From the NCBI GenBank assembly GCA_025175895.1, contig CM046000.1, positions 34,384,720-34,448,719 on the forward strand: a stretch of DNA of 64,000 bases, given 5' to 3'. The DNA is from Wurfbainia villosa. Taxonomy: Eukaryota; Streptophyta; Magnoliopsida; Zingiberales; Zingiberaceae. Below, in pieces: positions 46,242 through 56,868 of the stretch. Under the pieces are notes generated by a model. It ran no database searches and was not told the DNA's origin. It saw only the letters and a list, made by a program, of their open reading frames with translations. The translations under genes and the position numbers were made by a program. Numbering within the stretch: the first letter of the stretch is position 1; the number at the start of each line of letters is the position of its first letter.

Positions 46242-47206
46242 AAATTGGGCATGTGCATAGTAGAATAGGAACTTTCAAATTATATTTTCTTACTTTTCAT
46301 TTTTATGGAACTAGCAGAGGACATACCTTAGATATCATGCACCTATAGATTTAAGGAGCCAATACATCTCACAACACATAGGACTAATGTGTTTGTGTAC
46401 TTAGCCACGTAGATGGGCGTGAGATGTTAGGACCTTACTCCTGGTTCCAGATGTAGAGTTAGTGCATCACCATGAACCACGGAGTATAATCATACATATT
46501 AACCGACTATGACCAGGACTGGTTGATCTTTCATATCAATCAAGTCAAATATGAGTCGAACATTTTATAGATGAGCTTATTTTTAGTATATTATTTTCAA
46601 AATAATATGGAACATGCTTGGACTTTAAATTTAATACCTATATTTGTTTTTCACACACCCCCACTCTTTTCAATATATGGCAAAAGGGGGAGAAAAAGGC
46701 CAAAGTTAAGGGATCAAAATTTTTATTTTTGATAACTTAACTCACTTCATATTTATTCACATGGCCAAAAGTTAAGTAAATGTTTACTTAACTTTAAGTT
46801 TTGAAAATTTACTTAACTTGTTTTTGTTAACAAAAGGGAAGTAAAGGCCAAGTTAAGAGAATTCTTAACTTAAACTTATTTTTAAACACTATGGCCAAAC
46901 GTTAATGTTTTACTTAAGAAAGGGGGAGAAAGGGCCAAGTTAAGATGTCCTCTTAACTTAAACATTTTACTAAGGTCCACTTTAAGTAATGTTAATTACT
47001 TAAACTCTTCCTAAATAGCAACCCTCAAGGGGGAGGATTAAGGTCTTCTTTCAAGACTCACCCTCGGTCAAGGGGGAGGTTCCCCAAGGGGGAGTACTTG
47101 AAGAAAATCCTTACTACTCCTACTTAACCTTTTTGTTTTTCATGCACATTAATAATTCTTCATGCATACTATCTTCTTAACTTTGTATGTGGGTTTGCCA
47201 TAGATC
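46242..47206 (+). other. TE9 pol-to-LTR region with repeated purine tracts
   Basis: No coding frame. AAGGGGGAG-type runs recur at about 46685, 46918, 47026, 47078 and 47095 before the final tract at 47207. Words GGCCAAAGTTAAG / GGCCAAGTTAAG are also repeated. Multiplied polypurine tracts upstream of the 3' LTR are a described trait of Sireviruses. There is no env-like frame. Confidence 0.8.
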
Positions 47207-47220
47207 AAAAATGGGGAGAT
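47207..47220 (+). other. TE9 polypurine tract
   Basis: AAAAATGGGGAGAT directly before the LTR start TGTTGGTGCAG. Confidence 0.8.
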
Positions 47221-47579
47221 TGTTGGTGCAGTAGGCACCTAAGTCGAACATGAGTTTTGATTATAGCAAACGATACAAAGTTAAACTCATATTGTTATCT
47301 CACGAGCTAAATCGAGTGTGCAAAAAAATGCCAACGCTGGAGCTAAAGGCTAGTGACACCCGGAGGAAGCCGCGGTGGTCGGGCGACACTCGAGTGATTT
47401 CGAAGGAAGCCGAAGGAATCGAGTGGAAGGCCGGAAGCAAAAGCGACAGTAAGTATCGAGGTAAGCTCATGTGTGCGAGCGTAAGTGAGGTCGTATCCTC
47501 CTTACGAGGATAGTCTTAAGCGTAGATCCGACCCAAGACATCCCATCGGTGGTCTAGGTCAAGAACGGACGGTCGGAGG
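47221..47579 (+). repeat. TE9 3' LTR, first 359 bp
   Basis: Matches 39592-39955 with scattered differences. It is cut by TE10; the last five bases GGAGG (47575-47579) are the left TSD copy, the right one being outside the window. Confidence 0.92.
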
Positions 47580-48626
47580 TGTTGGGATGTATACTGAAAA
47601 GTCTATCTTTTGTATGAACATCTTTATTTTGAAATAAGAATCACATGATCATTGTTTGCATATTTTTATGGTTATGCATATTGTCTAATACATTACATTG
47701 TAGGTAACATGGTGTGTGGTGTCACACGGGAAATCATGTTATCGGCTCCTTGTAAAGTATAAGTATAGGCTCACAACCGAGATGTCTTTGGACAAACCAT
47801 TGGTATGGTTGTAGTGTGATTTGGTATTGGTTTGTCTTGACCATAAAATCACACTAGTACACTTTGTGTGTATTGAGCAGGACCGACTTAGAGGTGATTC
47901 GATTTATTGCAATCGAATCAGACCTCAGATATTATATTGTACATACTCTTAATCCTGATATAATAACGGGCACATATACTTAGTAGTCATTTCTTTGATT
48001 TACCAATAAGCGATATTTATAGATTAAATCGATAGGCTCGGTAAGTTGAGAAATGATATTATTTATATGGTGTGCCGTTGATTATAGGAGGAAACTGTGT
48101 CCTATATATTAGGATGATGATGTCCCCTTGAGGAGCTCATAAGGTTCATCATGTAAACCCTACAGGTGGACTTGGTCCGGCATGATGAAAAGGTTGAGTG
48201 GTACTACTCATGGAGTTAGATGTTGATTAATTAATGGTCAGTAAATTAATTAATCGGTGGACATTTGAGATCTTAAACACGGGGAGAAAATGTACATATA
48301 ATATATGGAGCCCATATTAAATTATGGAGGTTGGTGAGGTAGATCAATGATAATCCTTTAGTGGATTGGATTATCATTAATGGATCGGACTTTATGTGGG
48401 CTTGATCCATTGGGTGGCCAAGATCCAACTCCTCCTCATGGTCCCTATTGTAGCCTATTAATACCTCATGAAGCTTAGATTTAATGGATAGAATCAAAAC
48501 TCTAGATCCAAAAGTAGAGATTAAATCTCTAGATCCGACGGTTGAGATTAAATCTCTAGATCCGACGGTTGAGATTAAATCCCTAGAACTAATGGTGGAG
48601 ATTAAAACAAGGCTTATCCCTAACTC

Positions 48627-48634
48627 TATAAAAG
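48627..48634 (+). promoter_or_regulatory. TE10 LTR TATA box
   Basis: TATAAAAG about 20 bases after the tandem units, at the place of the TE4 box. Confidence 0.55.
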
Positions 48635-49258
48635 GAGGGCAAGGGGTGGGCAGCAACTTGAATCCAACAAGAGATAGGATTAGGATTTTTGGGCGGCAAG
48701 AACCTAGGCTTAGGGTTTGGGCTTGGCGGCACCAAATAAGGAAGGTCTTTCTTTTCTTCTTCTTCTCTAAAGGTGGTCGGCGACCTAGCATCCTTTTCCA
48801 GCACTTGGCCGGCATCCCTCTCTTTGGCCGGTAAAACCTAGGCTTAGGTTTCTCCCTTGGAGCTTTGATCGGCATTCACCTTTTCTCCCTTCTCCTTGTT
48901 GGCCGGCGGCAAGCAAATTGCTTGTTGCCTGTTGGTTGGCTAAAGGAAGGAGAAGAGTCTTGTTTCTATTCTTCCTCATGCTCGGAATGAGCAAGGAAGT
49001 AAGTTTGGTGATCTAGGAGCTTCAACTTTTGGTAGATCATCGCCCACACGACATCCGAAAGGAGGAAGGTCATACAATAGAAGATCGAGAGGTATATCGA
49101 TTCTCTATTTTCATTTGTTACATGTTTATATTTGTTTTCAATTATATGCATGATATATATTCTGTTTTGTGACTAAATATACTTGGACCCCGAACATAAA
49201 CACAAAAGCCGGTGATCCGTACATCGTCTATTCTGCGGTTATTCGTGGAATAGAGGTC

Positions 49259-49291
49259 GGTCGCTTGAACAACAAGTTTGTTCAAGTGACT
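49259..49291 (+). other. Conserved R-U5 hairpin in TE10 LTR
   Basis: GGTCGCTTGAACAA, loop CAAGT, TTGTTCAAGTGACT. Compared with TE3, two 3'-arm C bases are T, giving G-U pairs in RNA, so all 14 pairs remain possible. Confidence 0.8.
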
Positions 49292-49438
49292 ACTCTAAAC
49301 GAATAGCACGACAATGACAAGGTTGCTTGGGCAATCCCTATTGTCAAGGATAAATTTTTTTATCCGGGGAAGTAGAAGGGATCACCATGAACAAGCGACT
49401 AAGTCGAGAGGGGAAGCGAAGTTTCCCCTCCCATCAAT

Positions 49439-49449
49439 TGGTATCAGAG
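49439..49449 (+). other. TE10 primer binding site
   Basis: TGGTATCAGAG followed by ATAAGG, so complementarity to initiator tRNA-Met is about one base shorter than in TE4. Confidence 0.85.
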
Positions 49450-50494
49450 ATAAGGTTTTCGGTTTTCTGTGTTTAAGATTCGATTACTCTTATGCATTTT
49501 TCATATATTATATGTGTCGGATAATAGTAGGATATGCGTAGGTTAACTCTTTGGTTGCAGGCATAAGATCCGACTATTATGGCCATATGTGTGTATGTGA
49601 TTATATGTGTGTAATAGTATATTTTGTTGAATCCTCGGGTTGACGAGGCTAGTATTTAATTTTTTGTAAATTAGATACGACATTGTTTAGCCACTCTTTT
49701 TATTTTAGTTTACTTTCGATCTAGATTTCATGTACACTCCCTCATGGAGTATAGGATCGATAAATGTAAATTAAAATAGTTTTTAGTCTCGGCTCGGATC
49801 TCCAGATGGCTCGTACATGGAGTAGGAGGAGCGGACGAGAAGGCGATTGACGGGAGACATATTGAAGACAAAAGCCATAATAGTTGGAAAATTTTTATTT
49901 TTCATATTTATTGCTTATTGTTTGATATGCATGTCGTAGGCTAGAAAATTCCTCAATTTCAAATTACTAAGTGGGAGAGGGAAATTTTATAAATTCCCAC
50001 GGCCTCCATTACGATTTGACGAGTGATGCAAACAAACTTGCGCGTCAGCTCTGAGTGCCTGCCTCCCCATCAGATGAGTTTGTTTGCGGATCACAAGGTC
50101 AAATATGGTTATAGGGAATTATTAAGGAGCGTGTGTACTTCCCCATCGGAAGACACATAACCCGAGATAATTACCTTGGTACCGAGTAATGGTGAACACT
50201 TAGATACAAATATAAGTATCCTCCCCATCGGAGTCACTGCTTTTATTTGTAGGGCCAAAGAGGAACCAACTATTAATTTTACTTGTCAAAAAGTTAGGTT
50301 GACAAGATAGTAAAATTAATGGGTAAAACCTCCTCTTACAAATGTAGAATTCGTATATGTCCACACTATCGTGGCATACGATATTCTCGGTGTTTTGAGG
50401 TGTTGGTTGATTTTAAAATTTTATTGTTTGAGGAATCAATAATTTTTTGAAATCTAATATTTTGATCTATGTGATTCTTAGGTTTTCTTTCAAA
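49450..50494 (+). other. TE10 untranslated leader
   Basis: About 1.05 kb, collinear with the TE4 leader and without a supported frame. Confidence 0.75.
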
Positions 50495-51657
50495 ATGACT
50501 TTCAACTCGCTTGTTGTGATACTGAAAGAGAATAAACTTACTGGACCCAACTATGTTGATTGAAAGAGGAATCTTGACATTGTCTTGACTGCTGAGGAAT
50601 ACAAATATGTACTCCTCGAAGAGTGCCCTCCTAAGCCTGCGGATGATTCTGTGGAAAAGAAGAGAGAGAGTTATAAGAAGTGGATCAAGGCCGATGAGAT
50701 GGCGCGGTGTTATATTTTGGCATCTATGTCAAATGTACTGCAACATCAACATCAAGCCATGCCCACTGCTTATGACATGATGCTCAATCTCAAAGAGCTT
50801 TATGGACACCAGAATCGGGCTGCAAGGCACGAAGCCATGAGGAACTTGATGACGACCACCATGATCGAGGGAACACCCGTGAGGGATCATGTTCTCAAGA
50901 TGATGGCTCATTTGAATGAGTTGGAAGTCCTCGGAGCTGAGATCGATGGGGAAACCCAGGTCGATATCATTCTCCAGTCTCTACCTAGGAGTTTTGAGCA
51001 GTTTCTCCTGAGCTACAACATGAACAAGAGGTTGTATTCGTTGGCGGAGCTTCTGACAGAACTCCAGGCGGCAGAGGGACTATTTCGTCAGAGTGCTCAG
51101 GCGCATGCCATGGTGACCCCAAAGGTTTCTACTTCTAAGTCGAAAGGCAAGAAGAAGAAGAAACAAACTAGGGCAAAGCCGGTGGGACGAACTCAGGGAG
51201 GAGTGAAGAAGCCGAAAGGCAAGTGCTTCATTTGTAAGCAGACTGGACACTGGAAGAAGGACTGCCCCAACCGCAAGCAAAACAAAGGTATATCTTTTGG
51301 TCTAGTCGTTGAAACATGTTTAGCGGTGTTATCTACCGACACTTGGTGTGTAGATACGGGAGCCACTGATCATGTCTGCAATACATTACAGGGGTTCCAG
51401 GAAACCAGACGACTGGCTGAGGGAGAGATTACCGTGTACTTGGGCGATGCCACAAAGGTGGCGGTTGTTGCAGAGGGAGACGTTCATTTATCTTTTGAGA
51501 AAAATAAAGTTTTGGTTCTTAAGAATTGCCTTTATGTATTCTTATTTAGAAAGAATTTAATTTCAGTTTCTAAATTATTTATGGATGGATATTCTATTTC
51601 TTTTAATGACAGAGTTGTTATAAAAAGGAATAGGAACATTATCTGTTCGGGTGCATT
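50495..51657 (+). pseudogene. TE10 gag and protease part of gag-pol
   Basis: The ATG at 50495 starts MTFNSLVVILKENKLTGPNY. A TGA at 50561 replaces the Trp found in TE4; after it the frame is open for 365 codons to the TE11 junction. It has the gag core (NLMTTTMIEGTPVRDH, SLPRSFEQFLL), the zinc knuckle CFICKQTGHWKKDC and the protease motif WCVDTGATDHVC. The final codons before TE11 are KRNRNIICSGA; any frame that runs on past 51658 is TE11 LTR. Confidence 0.92.
51653..51657. repeat. TE11 target-site duplication, left copy (GCATT)
   Basis: GCATT here and at 63078-63082. The TE4 gag-pol frame shows the uninterrupted site (GGTACATTGGTTGGC). Confidence 0.92.
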
Positions 51658-52105
51658 TGTTAGGGCAATCTCTTGCCATGATAAGGTTTTGATGTGTGTG
51701 GCAAAGGGTTTAAGTTAGAGTGTTAGTGTGATTTGATATGTGCGTTGGAGTCTTGCAGGGCTTAGTAATTCGCACATGGAGCCGTGGCGAGTTTCACAAC
51801 TCATGACTCAGTCCTTGAGTCGGTGAAGGATGACTTTACGGAAGCCGTACGCTTGGAGCATCCGAGGGACCGCCGGACGAGGAACTTGGAGTGAAGCCGG
51901 AGGAAGTAGACTTAGAGGCAAGAGACGCGAAGGAGCATTGCAGAGCCGTGCGCCTGATGCTGCCGAGGGACGTGGCCGCGAACGAAGAGAACTTCGAAGG
52001 CGAGGGACTCCGAGAGATGAGAGTGAGCGAATGTAACCCGGGAAGAGGTAGCTCTTAGGTGAAACTTGGCCATTTGGCTAAGTGTCAAATGAGATTTCCC
52101 GACAC

Positions 52106-52412
52106 CAGTCGACTGCCATGGAATGGCAGTCGACTGCTCTTAGTCAAACGTGGTTCGATTGAGTGTTTTGAGGCCAGCAGTCGACTGCCAAGACCATCAG
52201 TCGACTGTTAAAGGCAGCAGTCGACTGGTCGAAAGGGTTTGGCCACAGAACCGCTCGTACCCGACTGGGCAGTTGACTATGGAGGCAGCAGTCGACTGAT
52301 GAGGTCCATCAGTCGACTGCCAAGTGTTTAGTTGGACTACAACGGTCGGGATCTGACGTGTTCAGAGGTCGTTGGAGTGGCGGCAGTCGACTGCCAAGGG
52401 CAGCAGTCGACT
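52106..52412. repeat. CAGTCGACTG palindrome cluster in TE11 5' LTR
   Basis: Perfect 10-base palindromes occur at 52106, 52127 and repeatedly up to the GGCGGCAGTCGACTGCC near 52385 and CAGTCGACTGG near 52405, spaced by 11-60 bases. The cluster lies in U3 upstream of the TATA box. Confidence 0.9.
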
Positions 52413-52445
52413 GGTGGCGGCCAACGGGAAGAAAAGCTTCCTCTC

Positions 52446-52454
52446 TATAAAAAG
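52446..52454 (+). promoter_or_regulatory. TE11 5' LTR TATA box
   Basis: TATAAAAAG within CCTCTCTATAAAAAGAGAGG, itself a palindromic setting; repeated at 56729-56737 in the 3' LTR. Confidence 0.6.
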
Positions 52455-52872
52455 AGAGGGTGTGGGCTTTTCGATGGCTAATGCTCTTACTCCAAACGAC
52501 CATCCAAGTGCCCCACAAGCTGTAAACTCTTCTTACTTGCTTTTACTCCATTCTTATTGTAAGAAGAGTGATCTTGATTGTAAAGGTTACCTCCACCTAG
52601 CTTGGTGCAAAGGAGAGACCATTAGTGGATTGGTTTTGGCGGAGTGATTCACCGAGGACGAATTGGGGACTGTGGATTAGCGGCGTAGCCGTGAACCACG
52701 TTATGACATTGTGTTAGCATTGTCTATTTCTTTTGCTTTGTCTTTATTTGTTTAATTTGCTTGTATTGTTATTTCCGCTTGCGCTAATCTAATTATAGAC
52801 GAGCAAATTACGACATCCATCGTAAGAGGGCCATTCACCCCCTTCTAGCCGGCCGTTTCGATCTCCAACAAG

Positions 52873-52885
52873 TGGTATCAGAGCC
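52873..52885 (+). other. TE11 primer binding site
   Basis: TGGTATCAGAGCC, two bases after the LTR end. Confidence 0.92.
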
Positions 52886-52933
52886 AGGTTGCTTGTCGAG
52901 GATTAACCGCCGCAACAAGCACTTCATCAAAAG

Positions 52934-54667
52934 ATGGCCGGCTCCAACATTCACCCACCAAAGTTTGAAGGGGAATTCGGTTGGTGGAAAAAGTGAATGG
53001 AGGTATTTTTCGAAACAGATTTTGATATTATGATTACAATGGAATCCGGTTTCGTTTTGCCTAGGGATGAAGAAGGGAAGCCAATAGAGAAATCTAGGTG
53101 GACCAAAAAGCAAAGGGAAGAGCACCTTGCAAACTCAAAAGCCAAGCATCATCTCTTCAATGTGCTCCCCCAACAAGAGATCAACCGAATAGGAGAATGC
53201 CTAAGTGCCAAGGAGATGTGGGAGAAGCTAGTTGAGCTTCATGAAGGCACATCCGAGGCGAAACTAGCAAGGAGAGATCTCCTCCGCTCCCAACTCAACA
53301 ACATTAAACTAGAAAAGGGAGAAAAGGTAATTTCCTTACATTCTCGTTTCAAGGAAATTATAACCGGTTTGTCAAGTGTAGGTGAGAAGCTATCAAATCG
53401 GGATATGGTTATGAAGGCTATAGATGCCTTTCCGCGATCCTCAAAGTGGAGCTCCATGGTGGACTCCTTCTATATTTCGAAGAACTTAGAAGTGAGCACC
53501 TTGGAGGAGTTCTTCTCAACAATGGAGCTCCACGAAACAAGGCTTGAAGGAATACAAGAAGAGCCTAGAATCCAACCTTCAAGGGGAGTAGCATTGATGG
53601 CAAATAAGGGGAAGAAGAAGATGGAGATCCCCTCCTCCGATGATGATGAAGCATCCTCCTCCTCCTCCATGGATAGCACGGAAGAAGCTTATATGGTAAG
53701 GAGGGTAAGACGTGCTTTAAAAGGTTTTAGATTTAATAAATCTAATGATATGAATAGAAGACAAAGGGGGAAAATTATTTGCTACAATTGCCAAGGAGAG
53801 GGACACATAAGGGATAATTATCCCCTCCTAAACAAGAGCAAGGAAGAAAGGAAAAAGAAAGAAGAAAAGAAGAAGAAAAAGGGGAGCAAGAAGAAAAAGG
53901 AAGAGGAGAAGAAAGCAAAGGAAAAGGGAAAGGCCAAGGCATTCAAAGCAAAGACTTGGGATGATCCTTCCTCCTCATCTTCATCATCATCCGAGGAAGA
54001 AAATGCATTTGTCACCAACCTAGCATTGATGGCATTTGACGACTTGGATTGTTCCTCCACCGAAAATGAAGAATCAAGCACAAGTGGAGAGAGCTCAAGT
54101 GAAGGGGGAGCCTCCTCTACCTCCTCATCCGAAGAAGAAGAGGACATGGAAACTATGGTAACCAATCTTTCACCTAGTAAAATAGTTTCTATGATTTCTA
54201 GCTTAACTAAGGATTTATTTAGAGCAAAGAAGAAAAATAAGAGCATGTTAGATCAAATTAAGGATTTAGAAAATAAGCTAGAAAAAGCATGCTTAAATGA
54301 TAATATTTCTTCTAGCTTAAATGATGCATGCTCACATGATAACTATATGCCTTTTGATGTTAATGATGCATGCATATCGGAAAATAGGGCTTTAAGAGAA
54401 AAAGCAGATTATTTAACCAAAGCCCTAGAAAAGTTTTCAATTGGCTCAAACACCTTGAACATGATTATAGGGAGGCAAAGAGCTAGCTTCAATAAGAAAG
54501 GCCTAGGATACAAAGAAAAGAAAATTGAAAAGGCCTATAAATGCCTAATTGCTAGGGGACAAGATAAGAAGAAGGTAATAGCTAGGAAATGGGTCCCCAA
54601 GGAGTATTTAGTGAACCCAATAGGAAAGAACTTATTTTGGGTTCCTAAATCCATTCTTAAGGGTTAG
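52934..54667 (+). pseudogene. TE11 gag, one early stop and a damaged zinc knuckle
   Basis: From ATG 52934 (MAGSNIHPPKFEGEFGWWKK) there is a TGA at codon 21 (52994), Arg in TE1. The rest is open for 556 codons. It has the UBN2-type core (HEGTSEAKLARRDLLRSQLN, DAFPRSSKWSSMVDSF), a zinc knuckle near residue 283 reading CYNCQGEGHIRDNY, with Tyr for the last Cys, then a Lys/Glu-rich stretch, Ser/Glu-rich blocks, a predicted coiled coil (about 54200-54290) and the C-terminal region with GRQ, NKKGLGY, KWVPKEYLVNP and FWVPKSILKG. At 577 codons it is longer than the TE4 gag. A reinitiation at 52997 would give a protein lacking the first 21 residues; that is speculation. Confidence 0.9.
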
Positions 54668-55908
54668 GAAAACCCTAAGATAGTCAACCATATGCATTTC
54701 ACCTATATCATATGTTGGTTGACTTAGGATGGTGGGACCTCACTTTTAGAAGTAGTGTTGGGTGATGATAATGTGCCCATAAATAGATAATAATGCTTAA
54801 ATCATGATAGTTGATGTAATTGTTACACATGTTTGCAATCATGATTTATAATTTTGATATTTGGCACATAATCATGTGAAATAGGTTTAAATCATGCTTT
54901 AGGTGATACCTTGTTTATTATCATGATATAATAACTAATGCATGATAACAATTCAATGAATACATGTATTTCATGATCATAATGTGAAATTCACACATAT
55001 ATGTCTTTATGATCATGAGGATTGTTAGGATGATACTTAACCTTGATAGAATTGCATGAATATAATGGTTAAGTATATACAAATACCCTCTAGGATACAT
55101 CTCACACTCACTATAGGTTACCATGATTGAAAACTTAGCATGGGTGAGATGTTAAGATGATACAAATGTCCACTAATGCCTATGGCATTTGGATGGTCAT
55201 TTAAGGTATCAAAATAGCAATAATAGACCAATCATGGGGAAGGCTTATGTTTAATTCATAGACATATTGCCCAAAGATCATGGTTGGATATTTCATATGT
55301 TTTCAAAACAATTTCTTACTTTAAAATCTATGTATTCATGTTTTGAAACAATTTGATGCAAAACTAGGTGTTAAACTTGATACTAGAATTATCAAAAACC
55401 TAGTGGTTTTTAAAACTTTTGGATTTTTGTCAAATCTCTAGAAATATAATGACTTTTCATGAAAAACTATTTTTCACTGATAAATAATCTTACAAGAAAT
55501 ATGTTCCCCAAATTTCATGATTTTTCGAATTTTCTGGAATTTTTAATGCATTTCTGAATTTCGCCCCGAAAAATCAGAATTTCTGAAAACAGTGTGCCAG
55601 TCGACTGGTGGCCTGATATTCCGAACAGTAAAGGTTGATTTTAGTTATTAAACTAATTTTTGGTATTTTCCTTCTATTAGACTTGATGCCATGAGTTTAT
55701 AACTTAGTGTTAATCTTTTTGATGGTGTCAAAGGGGGAGAAATAATTATGTTTAAGTTAATTATGATAGGGGGAGAAATTTGTATGGGGAGTTTTCATGG
55801 ATTAAGGGGGAGTTGCATGTTGTTATATCATGTTTATGTTTACATGCTTTCTTACCTTAGAAATTTCTATCAAATGTTTTTACCTAACTTAAATGGATTG
55901 CCACAAAT
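54668..55908 (+). other. TE11 non-coding tail
   Basis: AT-rich and without a supported frame. One CAGTCGACTGG lies at about 55599. Purine tracts AAAGGGGGAGA recur near 55731, 55768 and 55804 before the final one. No pol sequence was seen in any frame. Confidence 0.82.
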
Positions 55909-55923
55909 CAAAAAGGGGGAGAT
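55909..55923 (+). other. TE11 polypurine tract
   Basis: AAAAAGGGGGAGAT directly before the 3' LTR start TGTTAGGG. Confidence 0.88.
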
Positions 55924-56868
55924 TGTTAGGGCAATCTCTTGCCATGATAAGGTTTTGATGTATGTGGCAAAGGATTTAAGTTAGGGTGTTAGTGTGATTT
56001 GATATGTGTGTTGGAGTCTTGCAGGGCTTAGTAATTCGCACATGGAGCCGTGGCGAGTTTCACAACTCATGACTCGGTCCTTAAGTCATTGAAGGATGGC
56101 TTTGCGGAAGCCGTGCACTTGGAGCATCCGAGGGACCGCCGAACGAGGAGCTTGGAGTGAAGCCGGAGGAAGTAGACTTCGAGGCAAGAGACGCGAAGGA
56201 GAATTACAGAGCCATGCGCCTAATGCTGCCGAGGGACGTGGCCGCGAACGAAGAGAACTTCGAAGGCGAGGGACTCCGAGAGATGAGAGTGAGCGAATGT
56301 AACCCGGGAAGGGCTAGCTCTTAGGTGAAACTTAGCCATTTGGCTAAGTGTCGGATGGGATTTCCCGACACTAGTCGACTGCCATGGAATGGTAGTCGAC
56401 TGCTCTGAGTCGAACGTGGTTCGACTGGTATTCGACTGAGTGTTTTGAGGCCAGCAGTCGACTGCCATATGTGGTCACCGATCGCCAAGATTATCACCGA
56501 TCGGGCCAAGGCGCAATGATCGGGTCGAAGGGTTTCGCATAGAACCGCCGAGCCGATCGGGCGGCCGACTACGAGGAGCAATGATCGATGAGGTCCATCG
56601 ATCCAAGTGTTCCGTTGGACTACAACGGTCGGGATCTGACGTGTTCGGAGGCCATTGGAGTGGCGGCAGTCGACTGCCAAGGGCAACAGTCGACTAGTGG
56701 CGGCCAACGGGAAGAAAAGCTTCCTCTCTATAAAAAGAGAGGGTGTGGGCTTTTGGATGGCTAATGCTCTTACTCCAAACGACCATCCAAGTGCCCCACA
56801 AGCTGTAAACTCTTCTTACTTGCTTTTACTCCATTCTTATTGTAAGAAGAGTGATCTTGATTGTAAAG
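55924..56868 (+). repeat. TE11 3' LTR, segment 1
   Basis: Closely matches 51658-52600 except between about 56460 and 56620, where most CAGTCGACTG copies of the 5' LTR are replaced by GATCG-containing words. It ends with TAAAG (56864-56868), the left TSD copy of TE12. Confidence 0.93.
56864..56868. repeat. TE12 target-site duplication, left copy (TAAAG)
   Basis: TAAAG here and at 62788-62792. The 5' LTR shows the empty site TTGTAAAGGTTACC at about 52578. Confidence 0.95.

Larger units (their letters stand above)
47580..49436 (+). repeat. TE10 5' LTR (1857 bp)
   Basis: Begins TGTTGGGATGTATACTG and ends CCCTCCCATCA. It has about four of the 26-bp units (48499-48606), TATAAAAG at 48627 and the R-U5 hairpin at 49259-49291. 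The end was placed two bases before TGGTATCAGAG by analogy with TE4. Antisense frames such as 48273-48875 are inside the LTR and are not genes. Confidence 0.9.
51658..52870 (+). repeat. TE11 5' LTR (1213 bp)
   Basis: Begins TGTTAGGGCAATCTCTTGCC and ends CGATCTCCAACA. CAGTCGACTG or close forms recur about ten times between 52106 and 52412. TATAAAAAG is at 52446. The terminal block with GGGCCATTCACCCCCTTCTA is shared with the TE1 and TE12 LTRs. Confidence 0.94.

Noticed and set aside
46242..47206. Possible env-like gene between pol and the 3' LTR of TE9, known from some Sireviruses
   Set aside because: No frame of meaningful length, signal peptide or membrane segment; the region is made of repeated purine tracts.
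48273..48875. 200-codon frame on the minus strand
   Set aside because: It is antisense to the TE10 LTR and runs through the tandem 26-bp array, which gives the repeated SRDLIS peptide; no domain.
52106..52412. GTCGAC-rich clusters as vector or cloning-site contamination
   Set aside because: They lie inside LTRs with matching copies in independent insertions and have no adjoining vector sequence.
53818..54246. 142-codon minus-strand frame rich in Ser/Phe
   Set aside because: It is the shadow of the Lys/Glu- and Ser-rich stretch of TE11 gag.
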